From: Dietzia massiliensis
GTDB lineage: Bacteria > Actinomycetota > Actinomycetes > Mycobacteriales > Mycobacteriaceae
Assembly (NCBI RefSeq): GCF_018390595.1
Contig: NZ_JAHBAV010000004.1
Coordinates: forward strand, 33,696-97,695
Reading direction: 5' to 3'
Length of the DNA stretch: 64,000 bases
Made by a program: the position numbers and the translations under genes. Of the stretch, positions 26,991-34,454 are shown piece by piece. Position 1 is the stretch's first letter, and the number at the start of each line of letters is the position of its first letter. The notes beneath the pieces were generated by a model that did no database searches, was not told the DNA's origin, and saw only the letters and a program-made list of their open reading frames with translations.

Positions 26991-27863
26991 TCAGTCCCAC
27001 GTCGCGGTGTCGGGGTCGACGCCGTGGGCGCGGGCATCGGCCTCGACCGCCGCGACGATCCAGTCGGTCAGCCCCGGCTCGATCGCCTCGTAGGTCTGTG
27101 CGAACCGCTCGTCCTGCCGGTACATGCGGGCCAGCAGCACCTGCATCGACCGAGAGCAGTCGTAGAACTGCGAGATCGACGCCCGGTGGCGCTCGACCAG
27201 CGTGGCCGCCTCCGCCGAGCCGGGATCCACCCCGGCGCGCATCGCGGCGGCCAGGTCGGCGTTCAGCGCGTCCGTCTCGGCCTTGACCCGCTTCCACTCC
27301 TCCTTGTCCATCTTCGCCGTGCGCTGCTGCGACTGCTCCCACTGCGGGGTGTCGCCCCAGCGCTCGGCGGCCTCATCCTGCCAATTCGGGTCCCAGTCGG
27401 TGCCGAAGATCTCGGCCCGGTCCTCCGGGGTCAGGGGTGCGTTCACGTCCATCGCCTCCTTCAGGCGGTCCACTGCGGAGACCATCTCCTGCAGGTGGGA
27501 GATGCGCTCGACGAGCAGCCGACGCTGGCGGCTCAGGTGCGCACGCTCGTCGACCTCGGGGTCGTCGAGCAGTGCGCCGATCTCCGCGAGCGGGAAACCC
27601 AGCTCCCGATAGACCAGCACGCGGTGGAGCCGCGCGATGTCGTCGTCGTCATACACGCGGTAGTCCGACCACGTCCGCCCGCTCGCCCGCGCCAGCCCGA
27701 TCCGGTCCCAGTGGTGCAGGGTCCGCACGCTCACGCCGACCAACGCGGCGGCCGCGCCCACGGTGAGCCCGGCCGACCCGCGAGTCCCGTCCGGTGCGGG
27801 CTGCTCGTCTGGCGTGCGCGTGCCGTCTGGCGTGCGCGTGCCGTCACCTTCGTGCGTCGTCAT
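26991..27863 (-). CDS. MerR family regulator, TipAL type
   Basis: A 290-residue regulator. After a 30-residue Pro/Thr-rich extension with repeated TRTPDGT units, the winged-helix MerR domain runs LTVGAAAALVGVSVRTLHHW to RELGFPLAEIGALLDD, followed by a coiled coil. The C-terminal part (RWGDTPQWEQSQQRTAKM to the end) is the TipAS-type ligand-binding domain that senses antibiotics or other multidrug ligands. It is divergent from gabD2. A MerR-style promoter with 19-bp spacer and internal dyad lies upstream, so autoregulation is expected. Confidence 0.88.
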   Translation of the reverse strand: MTTHEGDGTRTPDGTRTPDEQPAPDGTRGSAGLTVGAAAALVGVSVRTLHHWDRIGLARASGRTWSDYRVYDDDDIARLHRVLVYRELGFPLAEIGALLDDPEVDERAHLSRQRRLLVERISHLQEMVSAVDRLKEAMDVNAPLTPEDRAEIFGTDWDPNWQDEAAERWGDTPQWEQSQQRTAKMDKEEWKRVKAETDALNADLAAAMRAGVDPGSAEAATLVERHRASISQFYDCSRSMQVLLARMYRQDERFAQTYEAIEPGLTDWIVAAVEADARAHGVDPDTATWD

Positions 27864-27888
27864 CGATCCAGCATCTCTCACACCGACG

Positions 27889-27919
27889 AGCGTGGGGCCT
27901 GACGCCGCGTCAGGGTCAA
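27889..27919 (-). promoter_or_regulatory. MerR-type promoter with operator dyad in a 19-bp spacer
   Basis: On the minus strand, TTGACC (27919-27914) and CACGCT (27894-27889) are separated by exactly 19 bp. The spacer contains the perfect dyad CCTGACGC-C-GCGTCAGG (27898-27914). An overlong spacer with a central operator is the hallmark of promoters activated by MerR proteins through DNA distortion. It drives the TipAL-like gene; effects on gabD2 are possible. Confidence 0.7.
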
Positions 27920-27935
27920 GCCTCGGGTGCGTGGA

Positions 27936-27962
27936 TTGACAAAAAACGCCGGGGTGTACAGC
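27936..27962 (+). promoter_or_regulatory. Candidate gabD2 promoter
   Basis: A consensus -35 TTGACA (27936-27941) is followed after 15 bp by TACAGC. The spacer is short, so the -10 is uncertain. Confidence 0.3.
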
Positions 27963-27992
27963 GGTGCGTACTCGCCGGTAACCTTGGAGGGC

Positions 27993-29558
27993 ATGAGCCG
28001 ACCTGCGCCCCGCGTGTACGACCGCCTCCGCGACCTCGTCGCGATCCCCGAGTTCCGCGCCGACCCGTCGAGCCGCCCGTCGTCGACCATCAACGAGGTC
28101 TTCACCGGCGAGCCTCTCGCGGAGATCCCCGCCGGCACCGCCGACGACGTGGTCGCCGCGGTGGAGCGGGCCCGCGCCGCCCAGGTGGCGTGGGCTGACC
28201 GTGACGTCGCCGACCGCGTCGCCGTGATCACCCGGTTCGCCAAGGAGGTCATGCGCAACCGGGCCGAACTCATGGACATCGTCCAGGCCGAGACCGGCAA
28301 GAGCCGTTCGTCGGCGCAGGAGGAGGTCCTCGACTGCCTCATCACCGCCCGCCACTACGCCCGTACCGCTCCCGGCCTGCTCGCGCCCAAGCGGGTCCAG
28401 GGCATGCTGCCCGGATTGACCAAGGCCGTGGTCCGCCGCCAGCCCAAGGGCGTCGTCGGCGTGATCGCGCCGTGGAACTACCCGCTCAACCTCGCCGCCA
28501 CCGACGCGCTCGCCGCGCTGATCGCCGGCAACGCCGTCGTCATCAAGCCGGCGTCGATCACCCCGTTCTGCGCGCTCGCGGCGGCCGACATGTTCTACCG
28601 CGCCGGCCTGCCGCGCGAGCTGTTCCAGGTGGTCCCCGGTTCGGGCGGGACCGTCGGCGGCGCGATCGTCGACAACGTGGACTACCTCATGTTCACCGGT
28701 TCCACCGCCACCGGCCGCACCCTCGGCAGCCAGTGCGGCGAGCGACTGATCGGGTTCTCGGCCGAACTCGGCGGCAAGAACGCCATGATCGTCACCGCGG
28801 GCGCCGACCTCGACCGCGTCGCCGAGGTCGCCACGCGCGCCTTCTTCTCCAACTCCGGCCAGCTGTGCATCTCGGTCGAGCGCCTCTACGTGGAGAAGCC
28901 CGTGGCGGCGCAGTTGACGGAGAAGCTCACCGCGCGCGTCAAGGCCATGAGCGTCGGCCCGGGGTACGATTTCGAGGCCGAAATGGGCAGCCTGATCTCG
29001 CAGGACCAGCTGGACACCGTGAGCGCACACGTCGACGACGCCGTGGCCAAGGGCGCTCGAGTCCTGGCCGGCGGGCGGGCCCGGCCCGACCTGGGGCCGC
29101 TGTTCTACGAGCCCACCCTGCTGGCGGACGTGCCCGAGGACGCGACCTGCTACGGCGATGAGACCTTCGGCCCGGTGGTGTCGATCTACCCGGTCGACTC
29201 CGTCGAGGAGGCGATCGCCGAGGCCAACAAGACCGAGTACGGGCTCAACTCCTCTGTGTTCGCCGCCACGGACGCGGAGGGCGAGGCGATCGCGGCGCGC
29301 CTGCGGACGGGTACCGTCAACGTCGGCGAGGGGTACGTCGCGGGCTGGGGTTCGGTCGCCGGGCCGATGGGAGGCATGGGCGCTTCCGGCGTCGGCCGCC
29401 GGCACGGTGACGAGGGCCTGCTCAAGTACACCGAGGCCCAGACGATCGCCACTCAGCGTGTGATGCACATGGGCGGGCCGTCGTTCCTGCCGCGTAAGCG
29501 GTGGCAGCAGGTGCTCGTGCCCGCGACCAACGCGATGCGGTTCCTTCCCGGACGGTAG
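27993..29558 (+). CDS. gabD2: Succinate-semialdehyde dehydrogenase (NADP+)
   Basis: A 521-residue aldehyde dehydrogenase of the GabD2 group (mycobacterial Rv1731 type), converting succinic semialdehyde to succinate. Motifs are APWNYPLNLAATDALAALIA, KPASITPFCALAA, GSTATGRTL, the general base in AELGGKNAM and the nucleophile in FSNSGQLCISVER. The ATG at 27993 has TTGGAGG five bases upstream. It is divergent from the TipAL-like regulator and ends in a repeat-filled convergent gap. Substrate assignment is by subfamily resemblance. Confidence 0.85.
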   Translation: MSRPAPRVYDRLRDLVAIPEFRADPSSRPSSTINEVFTGEPLAEIPAGTADDVVAAVERARAAQVAWADRDVADRVAVITRFAKEVMRNRAELMDIVQAETGKSRSSAQEEVLDCLITARHYARTAPGLLAPKRVQGMLPGLTKAVVRRQPKGVVGVIAPWNYPLNLAATDALAALIAGNAVVIKPASITPFCALAAADMFYRAGLPRELFQVVPGSGGTVGGAIVDNVDYLMFTGSTATGRTLGSQCGERLIGFSAELGGKNAMIVTAGADLDRVAEVATRAFFSNSGQLCISVERLYVEKPVAAQLTEKLTARVKAMSVGPGYDFEAEMGSLISQDQLDTVSAHVDDAVAKGARVLAGGRARPDLGPLFYEPTLLADVPEDATCYGDETFGPVVSIYPVDSVEEAIAEANKTEYGLNSSVFAATDAEGEAIAARLRTGTVNVGEGYVAGWGSVAGPMGGMGASGVGRRHGDEGLLKYTEAQTIATQRVMHMGGPSFLPRKRWQQVLVPATNAMRFLPGR

Positions 29559-29994
29559 CCCGGGACGCGGGGCGGCGCTGGCCGGGCGTGCGGGTTGCCA
29601 GACGTGCGGCCTGCTGGCGGGCCCGAGCTTCCGGCGGGGCCTTCGCGACCGCTGCCCGGCGGGCCCGCGCATCCGCCCGCCCGGCGGCCCAGCGCTTCTG
29701 ACCGCCCGATCGCAGCCGCTCCTCACGATGGCGTCTCGCCTGCCCCGAAGTGTGGGCGAGACGCCATCGTGAGGAGCGGCTGTGTGTGTCGCGTACATCT
29801 GGAGGAGCGAGACGCCAAGGAGGCGTGCGGCTGGCCGGGATCTCGCGGGAGCGGGACGCCATCTGCGGGAGCGAGACGCCAGGCTCGGGAGCGAGACGCC
29901 AGGGAGGCGTGCGGCTGGCCGGGGGCGGGCCGAGGTCCGGAGCGCGCGCCGGCCCGTTGCCCCGGGTCAGTCAGTCAGTCAGTCAGCCGGTCAG
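29559..29994. repeat. Convergent gap with inverted and direct repeats (GCGAGACGCCATC family)
   Basis: This 436-bp gap between gabD2 and copC has no credible gene. Arms at 29713-29740 and 29755-29782 form a perfect 28-bp inverted repeat with a 14-base loop; the core reads GGCGAGACGCCATCG. Partial copies of GGAGCGAGACGCCA follow near 29804, 29848, 29868 and 29887. A separate segment beginning GGAGGCGTGCGGCTGG occurs at about 29819 and 29903. The same 27-bp core recurs at 40748-40880. Confidence 0.85.
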
Positions 29995-29998
29995 TCAG
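29966..29998. repeat. GTCA tetranucleotide repeat at the copC stop
   Basis: Five GTCA units (29966-29985) and two further TCAG units flank the copC stop codon. On the minus strand they read TGACTGAC, placing stop codons in all three frames. Confidence 0.8.
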
Positions 29999-30756
29999 CT
30001 GCCGCTGCCGCCACCCCGGCGCAGCAGCACGAACGCCCCGCCGATGAGCAGGACGGCCAGGCCGCCGACCACCCAGATCACGGGATTGACCCCGGAGCTC
30101 TCGCCGGAGGTCTCGTCGGCGACGTCGGCCTCGGTCGCATCGGCGTCCGCGGCTTCGCCACCGGCGTCGGCAGCCGTGGCCCCGCCGGCAGCGGAACCCT
30201 CAGCCCCGGCACCGCCCTCGCCGCCGGCTGCACCGCCCTCACCACCGGCCTCGCCAGCACCGGCGCCACCCTCGGCACCGGCCACAGTGAAGACCGAGGA
30301 CCCGCTCACGACGTGCCCGTCGGCCGAGGTGACGCGATAGCCGACGGTGTAGGCGCCGGGCGCGAGGTCGTCGACGCGGGCGGTGACGGTCTCGCCGTCG
30401 ACCATCGGTTCGCCGGTCACGCGGTTCGTCCGGTCATCCCCGGCGGTCACGGCGACGGAGGCGAAGTTCTGGTTGACCTCCTCGTTGAACGTCAACACGA
30501 TCTGCTCGGGCGCCGCGTCGAGCTGCGAGCCGTCCTCCGGGTCGACGGAGATCAGCACGGAGTGCGCGGTCGCGACGGGCGCGAGCAGCACCGCGGGGGC
30601 GGTCGCGCCGCCGAACAGGGCGGCCGCCATCGCGACCGAACCCAGGCGCCGACGCAGCGGTGAGCGCCCGACCGCCGCCGAACGCCCGACCGCCGCCGAA
30701 CGCCCGGCCCCCGCCGGACGCCCGGACCGCGCGGAACCGATGTCCAGCTGGGTCAC
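29995..30756 (-). CDS. copC: CopC-domain copper resistance/binding protein
   Basis: A 253-residue exported, membrane-anchored protein. After an unusual basic N-terminal extension comes a signal peptide ending at about residue 64 (VATA|HS), which would leave His at the mature N-terminus, as in copper-binding CopC. The beta-sandwich has VDPEDGSQLDAAPEQIVLTF and TSADGHVVSGSSVFTV with a second His. An Ala/Gly/Glu-rich stalk leads to a C-terminal membrane helix and RRGGG tail. The GTG start overlaps the preceding stop by four bases (GTGA). It is probably in the copper-handling envelope pathway. Confidence 0.87.
   Translation of the reverse strand: MTQLDIGSARSGRPAGAGRSAAVGRSAAVGRSPLRRRLGSVAMAAALFGGATAPAVLLAPVATAHSVLISVDPEDGSQLDAAPEQIVLTFNEEVNQNFASVAVTAGDDRTNRVTGEPMVDGETVTARVDDLAPGAYTVGYRVTSADGHVVSGSSVFTVAGAEGGAGAGEAGGEGGAAGGEGGAGAEGSAAGGATAADAGGEAADADATEADVADETSGESSGVNPVIWVVGGLAVLLIGGAFVLLRRGGGSGS
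30665..30718. repeat. 18-bp minisatellite in the 5' end of copC
   Basis: Two identical 18-bp units (30665-30682 and 30683-30700) and a third degenerate unit (30701-30718) encode the repeated RSAAVG of the N-terminal extension. Confidence 0.8.
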
Positions 30757-31595
30757 GCCTTGACCCCCAGGCGGGCCAGTACGTCCTTGTTCACGCGGTC
30801 GAGTTCCCCGGAGATCGAGGAGTGGATCTCGCGCCGCTGGGCGGTGGGCGTGGTCTCGGCGGTCTCGACGGCCGTGCGCAGGTCGGTCAGGCGTGTGCGG
30901 GTGGAGGCGACGAAGTCCTTGACCTCCCGCTCGCCACCGCGGCTGGTCTCGAGCTGGTCGAGGGTGCGCTCGAGGCGGACGATCCGCGCACCCAGGGCGG
31001 CACCGGGGCCGGTGGCGTTGATGCCGGCGGCCTTGAGGTCGACCCCGCCGGCCTCGGCGGTCTTATCGGAGCTCTGCGCGTTGGACACGACCTTGTAGAC
31101 CAGCGGCAGCAGGACCGGGGTGGCGACCTGGGCTATGTTCAGCCAGCGCTGGACGTCGTCCTTGTTGAGCTTGGTGCCCTTGAGCTTGTCGAGCTCCATC
31201 TCGGCCAGCTGGTACTCGTGCTTGCGGCCGGCGGCGTCGATCTTCTCGGCGAGCTTCCGGTCCTTGGCCAGGATCTTGGCCTCGCGCTTGATGGTCTTGC
31301 GCTCCTCCTTGGCGTGGACCTTCTCGGCCTTCCGGTCCCGCTTGGCGGCCTTGCGGTCGAGCTTGTTCTGCTTCTCGGCGCGCTTCTCCTCCCGCTTGGC
31401 CTTGCGGTCGGCGTTCTTGCCCTCGAGCTTGGCGCGCTTCTTGGCCTCCGCCAGCTCCACGCGGTGGGCCTCCCTGGCCTGCTTGCGGGTCTCCTTGGCC
31501 GCGAGCTTGGCCTCGGTCATGGCGGTGGACTTGAGCGCCGCGGCATGGGCCCGGAGTCCGGCACGCTTGTCGCGGTAGGTCGTCAGCTTGCCCAT
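30753..31595 (-). CDS. Lys/Ala-rich coiled-coil protein (DUF6474-like)
   Basis: A 280-residue protein. Residues about 25-125 are extremely rich in Lys, Arg, Glu and Ala (AKREEKRAEKQNKLDRKAAK) and must form a long charged helix. A hydrophobic patch follows (WLNIAQVATPVLLPLVYKVV), then a second helical region (LERTLDQLETSRGGERE). This layout fits a conserved Corynebacteriales family, DUF6474-like from memory. GAGAAGG lies about ten bases before the ATG at 31595; another in-frame ATG at 31625 lacks a site. It overlaps copC by four bases. Function is unknown. Confidence 0.65.
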   Translation of the reverse strand: MGKLTTYRDKRAGLRAHAAALKSTAMTEAKLAAKETRKQAREAHRVELAEAKKRAKLEGKNADRKAKREEKRAEKQNKLDRKAAKRDRKAEKVHAKEERKTIKREAKILAKDRKLAEKIDAAGRKHEYQLAEMELDKLKGTKLNKDDVQRWLNIAQVATPVLLPLVYKVVSNAQSSDKTAEAGGVDLKAAGINATGPGAALGARIVRLERTLDQLETSRGGEREVKDFVASTRTRLTDLRTAVETAETTPTAQRREIHSSISGELDRVNKDVLARLGVKA

Positions 31596-31707
31596 GGGCG
31601 TCGATCCTTCTCTCGTCGCGAACATTCAGGTCACCAGCCTAGGCGAATTGCCGGGCACTGAGGACCGGACCGTCGTGCGCTGCACGGCTGGGTCATGATG
31701 GACGGCG

Positions 31708-33405
31708 ATGGAGGACGCCGAGCGCACCACGGGCCGGGTCCCCGACGCGGCGGTGGTGGGACCGGCGTCGGGGGCCAGATGTCTGCACCGCGTGGCCCGG
31801 GAGCGCGACGCCCGGCCGGGCTGGTGGCGGAACGCGCCGCTCGACGAGGGCGTCCGGCTTCGGGCCATGGCGGCGGCGGATCGGCGCGCGGGGCTGAGGG
31901 AGCGCGCGCTGGCGGGCGCGCGTCCCGACGCCGCGGTGGTGGACGTGGTGGGGGACCACTGGACGGATCTGCCGGGGGACGTACCGGGTGACGACGACGA
32001 GGAGGTGACCCTCCGGGCGTTGGCCGACGGGGCGACTCTGGTGTGGGGCGCCGCCCTTCCCGCCGATAAGGGCAGTGGCCGGGCGGGCCTGAGGTGCACG
32101 GTGGCGGCCGTGCCCGGCGGTGGGTACGCGCCGGTGTTGGTGGTCAACCACAAGGTGGTCGACCCGCGGCGGGGGAAGGGGTCGTCGACGGCGACGGTGA
32201 CCCGGCTGCTCGACTGGGCGCCGGCGCCCGATCCGACCCTGCGGGTGCGGCGCCATCCGGCGGACCTCGACCGGCTCGTCCACGCCTGGCGTCTGCTCGA
32301 GGCCGCGGGGCACGCGGCGTCGAGTCCGGTGGGTGCGGTGCTCGGGCTGGGCTCGGCGAGGGCGGTCGTGCACGACCTCGAGCCCGTGCTCGACCCGGCC
32401 GACCGCACCCACGCCACGCGACTGGCGGTGGTGCGCGGTGAGCTGGACACCGCCCCCAGCCGGATCGGCGAATGCCGCACCTGCCCGTGGTGGGAGGGGT
32501 GGGACGACCGGGACGGGCCCGTCGAGGGGTGTCGCGACCGGCTGGTCCTGTCCGATGACGTCAGCCTCGTCGTCGGCGGCGGACAGGTTGGATCGCTGAG
32601 GGCCCGGGGGATCCGGACGGTGGCGGAGTTGGCGGAGGCCGGACCGGACCGGCCCACGGACTGGAACGGCGAGCCGTTCTCGGACGCGGTCCTGCGGGCG
32701 AGGGCACACCGCGACGGTGAGGTGGTGGTTCCCAAGGTGGCGCGGCCGAGCATTCCGCGTGCGGATATCGAGGTGGACGTCGACCTGGAGAGTCACCTCG
32801 ACGACGGCGCCTATCTGTGGGGGACCCTGCTCACGCTGAGGGACGGGCGGCCCCTGGAGGCCGAGGGCTACAGGCCGTTCGCCACCTGGGCCCGGTTGCC
32901 GGATCCGGACGAGGGGCGGTCGTTCGCGGAGTTCTGGCGTTGGCTCACCGGCATCCGCGACAGGGCGGCAGGTCAGGGCCGGTCGTTCCGGGCCTACTGC
33001 TATTCACGGTCCGCGGAGAACGGGTGGATGCTCTCGTCGGCCGGCAGGTTCGGGCCGGAGGGCACCCTCGCCGTCGTCAAGGGGGTTCCCTCCGTCGCCG
33101 AGGTCCGGCGCTTCATCTCCTCCCCGCTCTGGGTGGACGTCCACGAGGCGGTCACCACCCAGTTCGTCTCCACCTCGGGCCTCGGGCTGAAGGTGGTCGC
33201 CCCGGCCGCCGGGTTCACCTGGCGCGATCCCGAGGCGGGCGGTGAGGCCTCGCTCGGGTGGTACCGCGACGCACAGGCGGCGCGGGGCGTCGAACGGGAC
33301 GCCGGCCGCGACCGCATCCTCGCCTACAACGAGGACGACGTCCGGGCCACTCGCGCTGTGCGGGAGTGGATCTCCCGCTCGAGCTCGGGCGGCCACCAGC
33401 TCTGA
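31708..33405 (+). CDS. TM0106 family RecB-like putative nuclease
   Basis: A 565-residue cytosolic protein. The N-terminal half resembles the RecB/Cas4-like nuclease of the TM0106 family (SGARCLHRVARERDA, VVDVVGDHW, VNHKVVDPRRGKGS, and a Cys cluster ECRTCPWWEGWDDRDGPVEGC). The C-terminal half is an RNase-H-like domain with VDVDLESHL and a final YNEDDVRATRAVREW that fits the last acidic motif of DEDD nucleases. A DNA repair role is inferred from family. The conserved Cys residues may hold an iron-sulfur cluster. Confidence 0.8.
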   Translation: MEDAERTTGRVPDAAVVGPASGARCLHRVARERDARPGWWRNAPLDEGVRLRAMAAADRRAGLRERALAGARPDAAVVDVVGDHWTDLPGDVPGDDDEEVTLRALADGATLVWGAALPADKGSGRAGLRCTVAAVPGGGYAPVLVVNHKVVDPRRGKGSSTATVTRLLDWAPAPDPTLRVRRHPADLDRLVHAWRLLEAAGHAASSPVGAVLGLGSARAVVHDLEPVLDPADRTHATRLAVVRGELDTAPSRIGECRTCPWWEGWDDRDGPVEGCRDRLVLSDDVSLVVGGGQVGSLRARGIRTVAELAEAGPDRPTDWNGEPFSDAVLRARAHRDGEVVVPKVARPSIPRADIEVDVDLESHLDDGAYLWGTLLTLRDGRPLEAEGYRPFATWARLPDPDEGRSFAEFWRWLTGIRDRAAGQGRSFRAYCYSRSAENGWMLSSAGRFGPEGTLAVVKGVPSVAEVRRFISSPLWVDVHEAVTTQFVSTSGLGLKVVAPAAGFTWRDPEAGGEASLGWYRDAQAARGVERDAGRDRILAYNEDDVRATRAVREWISRSSSGGHQL

Positions 33406-33544
33406 ACGTATGTCTACTTCGGCGTTGGACCCCTCATGCGCGGGCATTCCGCGGTGGCCGCGCAGTGTGTTCTCGACGGAATGATTAGAATTGTTAAATA
33501 TCGCCGGAGTGCCGGCGCATCCCTTCCGAAAGGAACACTGACCC

Positions 33545-34096
33545 ATGACGAGTCACATCCGCGCCGCTGCAGCCCTCGCCGTCTCTGCTCTCGCCCTGAC
33601 CGGCGGAGTGGGTCTGGCACACGCTCAGTCCTCCGCCCTCGGCTCGGCCGAGGAGGGGACGGGGGAGGTCGGCCCCGGATCGATCGACACCTCGGGCTCC
33701 GCATTGCTCGGCGAGCCGACCTTCGGCAGCCTCGCCCCGGTAGTGTCGCAGGGCGTGGGCTCGGTCAACGCGGCAGCGGGTTCCGACGCCGTGAGTCCCG
33801 CGCCGGGTACCGGCTCCGTGGACACCACCGGTTCCCTCCTCGGCGAGCCCACCTCAGGCTCCCTGGTGCCGGCCGTGGCGTCGGTCGGTGACGCACTGGG
33901 CTCCGATGGGGGTCCGGCAATCGTCATCGGCTCCGATGGCGGTACGGATTCGCTTGGTGGATCCGGTTCGCTCGGGCCGGTGCTGCTGGTCGGCGGCTCC
34001 GCCGCTGTCATCGGGGCGGGAATCTACTTCGCGCCGCAGATCGAGCAGGCTCTGACGGACGCGGGAATCGTGCTGCCGCCGCTGCCTCAGTTCTGA
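33545..34096 (+). CDS. Exported GSL-type protein E
   Basis: A 183-residue exported protein. The signal peptide is cut at AHA|QS (residue 27). The mature chain has the module LLGEPTFGSLAP and its second copy LLGEPTSGSLVP separated by SPAPGTGSVDTTGS. A hydrophobic segment GPVLLVGGSAAVIGAGIYFA then leads to PQIEQALTDAGIVLPPLPQF at the C-terminus. The gene after it (34455) is a clear paralogue in the same order and direction. AAAGGA lies 11 bases before the ATG, in a locally AT-rich region. Function is unknown. Confidence 0.7.
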   Translation: MTSHIRAAAALAVSALALTGGVGLAHAQSSALGSAEEGTGEVGPGSIDTSGSALLGEPTFGSLAPVVSQGVGSVNAAAGSDAVSPAPGTGSVDTTGSLLGEPTSGSLVPAVASVGDALGSDGGPAIVIGSDGGTDSLGGSGSLGPVLLVGGSAAVIGAGIYFAPQIEQALTDAGIVLPPLPQF

Positions 34097-34133
34097 TCCT
34101 CCGGGGCCTCCTCCGCCCCGTACTGTTTCCGCT

Positions 34134-34171
34134 CTCGAGGCCCGCTCCCGACGCCGGGGGTGGGCCTCGAG
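34134..34171 (+). terminator. Intrinsic terminator after GSL gene E
   Basis: A 12-bp stem (CTCGAGGCCCGC with GTGGGCCTCGAG, one G-U pair) and a 14-base loop lie 38 bases after the stop codon. Confidence 0.7.
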
Positions 34172-34454
34172 GCATCGGCGGTGGTGTAATCACGGGAAGA
34201 AGCGTGACCGGACCAGCCCGGACGAGGCCAGAATCGCAGGCCGAGAATAGTTCTCGGGCCAGATTATAACTAAGAATTAACTAAGTTTTCTCCGTTGACG
34301 TCCTGAGTGCACCGAAGTGCACCGATAGAGTGCGGGTAGGGCGGTCGAAGCGGTTTCTCCATAACACTGTTTTGACGCCGTCAAACCCGGCCCGGGGTGG
34401 TTCGGCCACGAGCCTCCGCGCCTGGGAACCTTTTCCACACGAGGAGACGAAGAA
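34172..34454 (+). promoter_or_regulatory. AT-rich control region before GSL gene F
   Basis: Around 34258-34290 the sequence is strikingly AT-rich for this genome, with AACTAAG twice. AGTGCACCGA is tandemly repeated at 34306-34325. A perfect dyad TTTGACG-C-CGTCAAA lies at 34371-34385, about 70 bases before the ATG. No gene is present. The sites suggest specific regulation; the factors are unknown. Confidence 0.5.

Noticed and set aside
29713..29925. Possible CRISPR array
   Set aside because: Repeat copies are unequal in length, orientation and spacing, and no cas gene is near.
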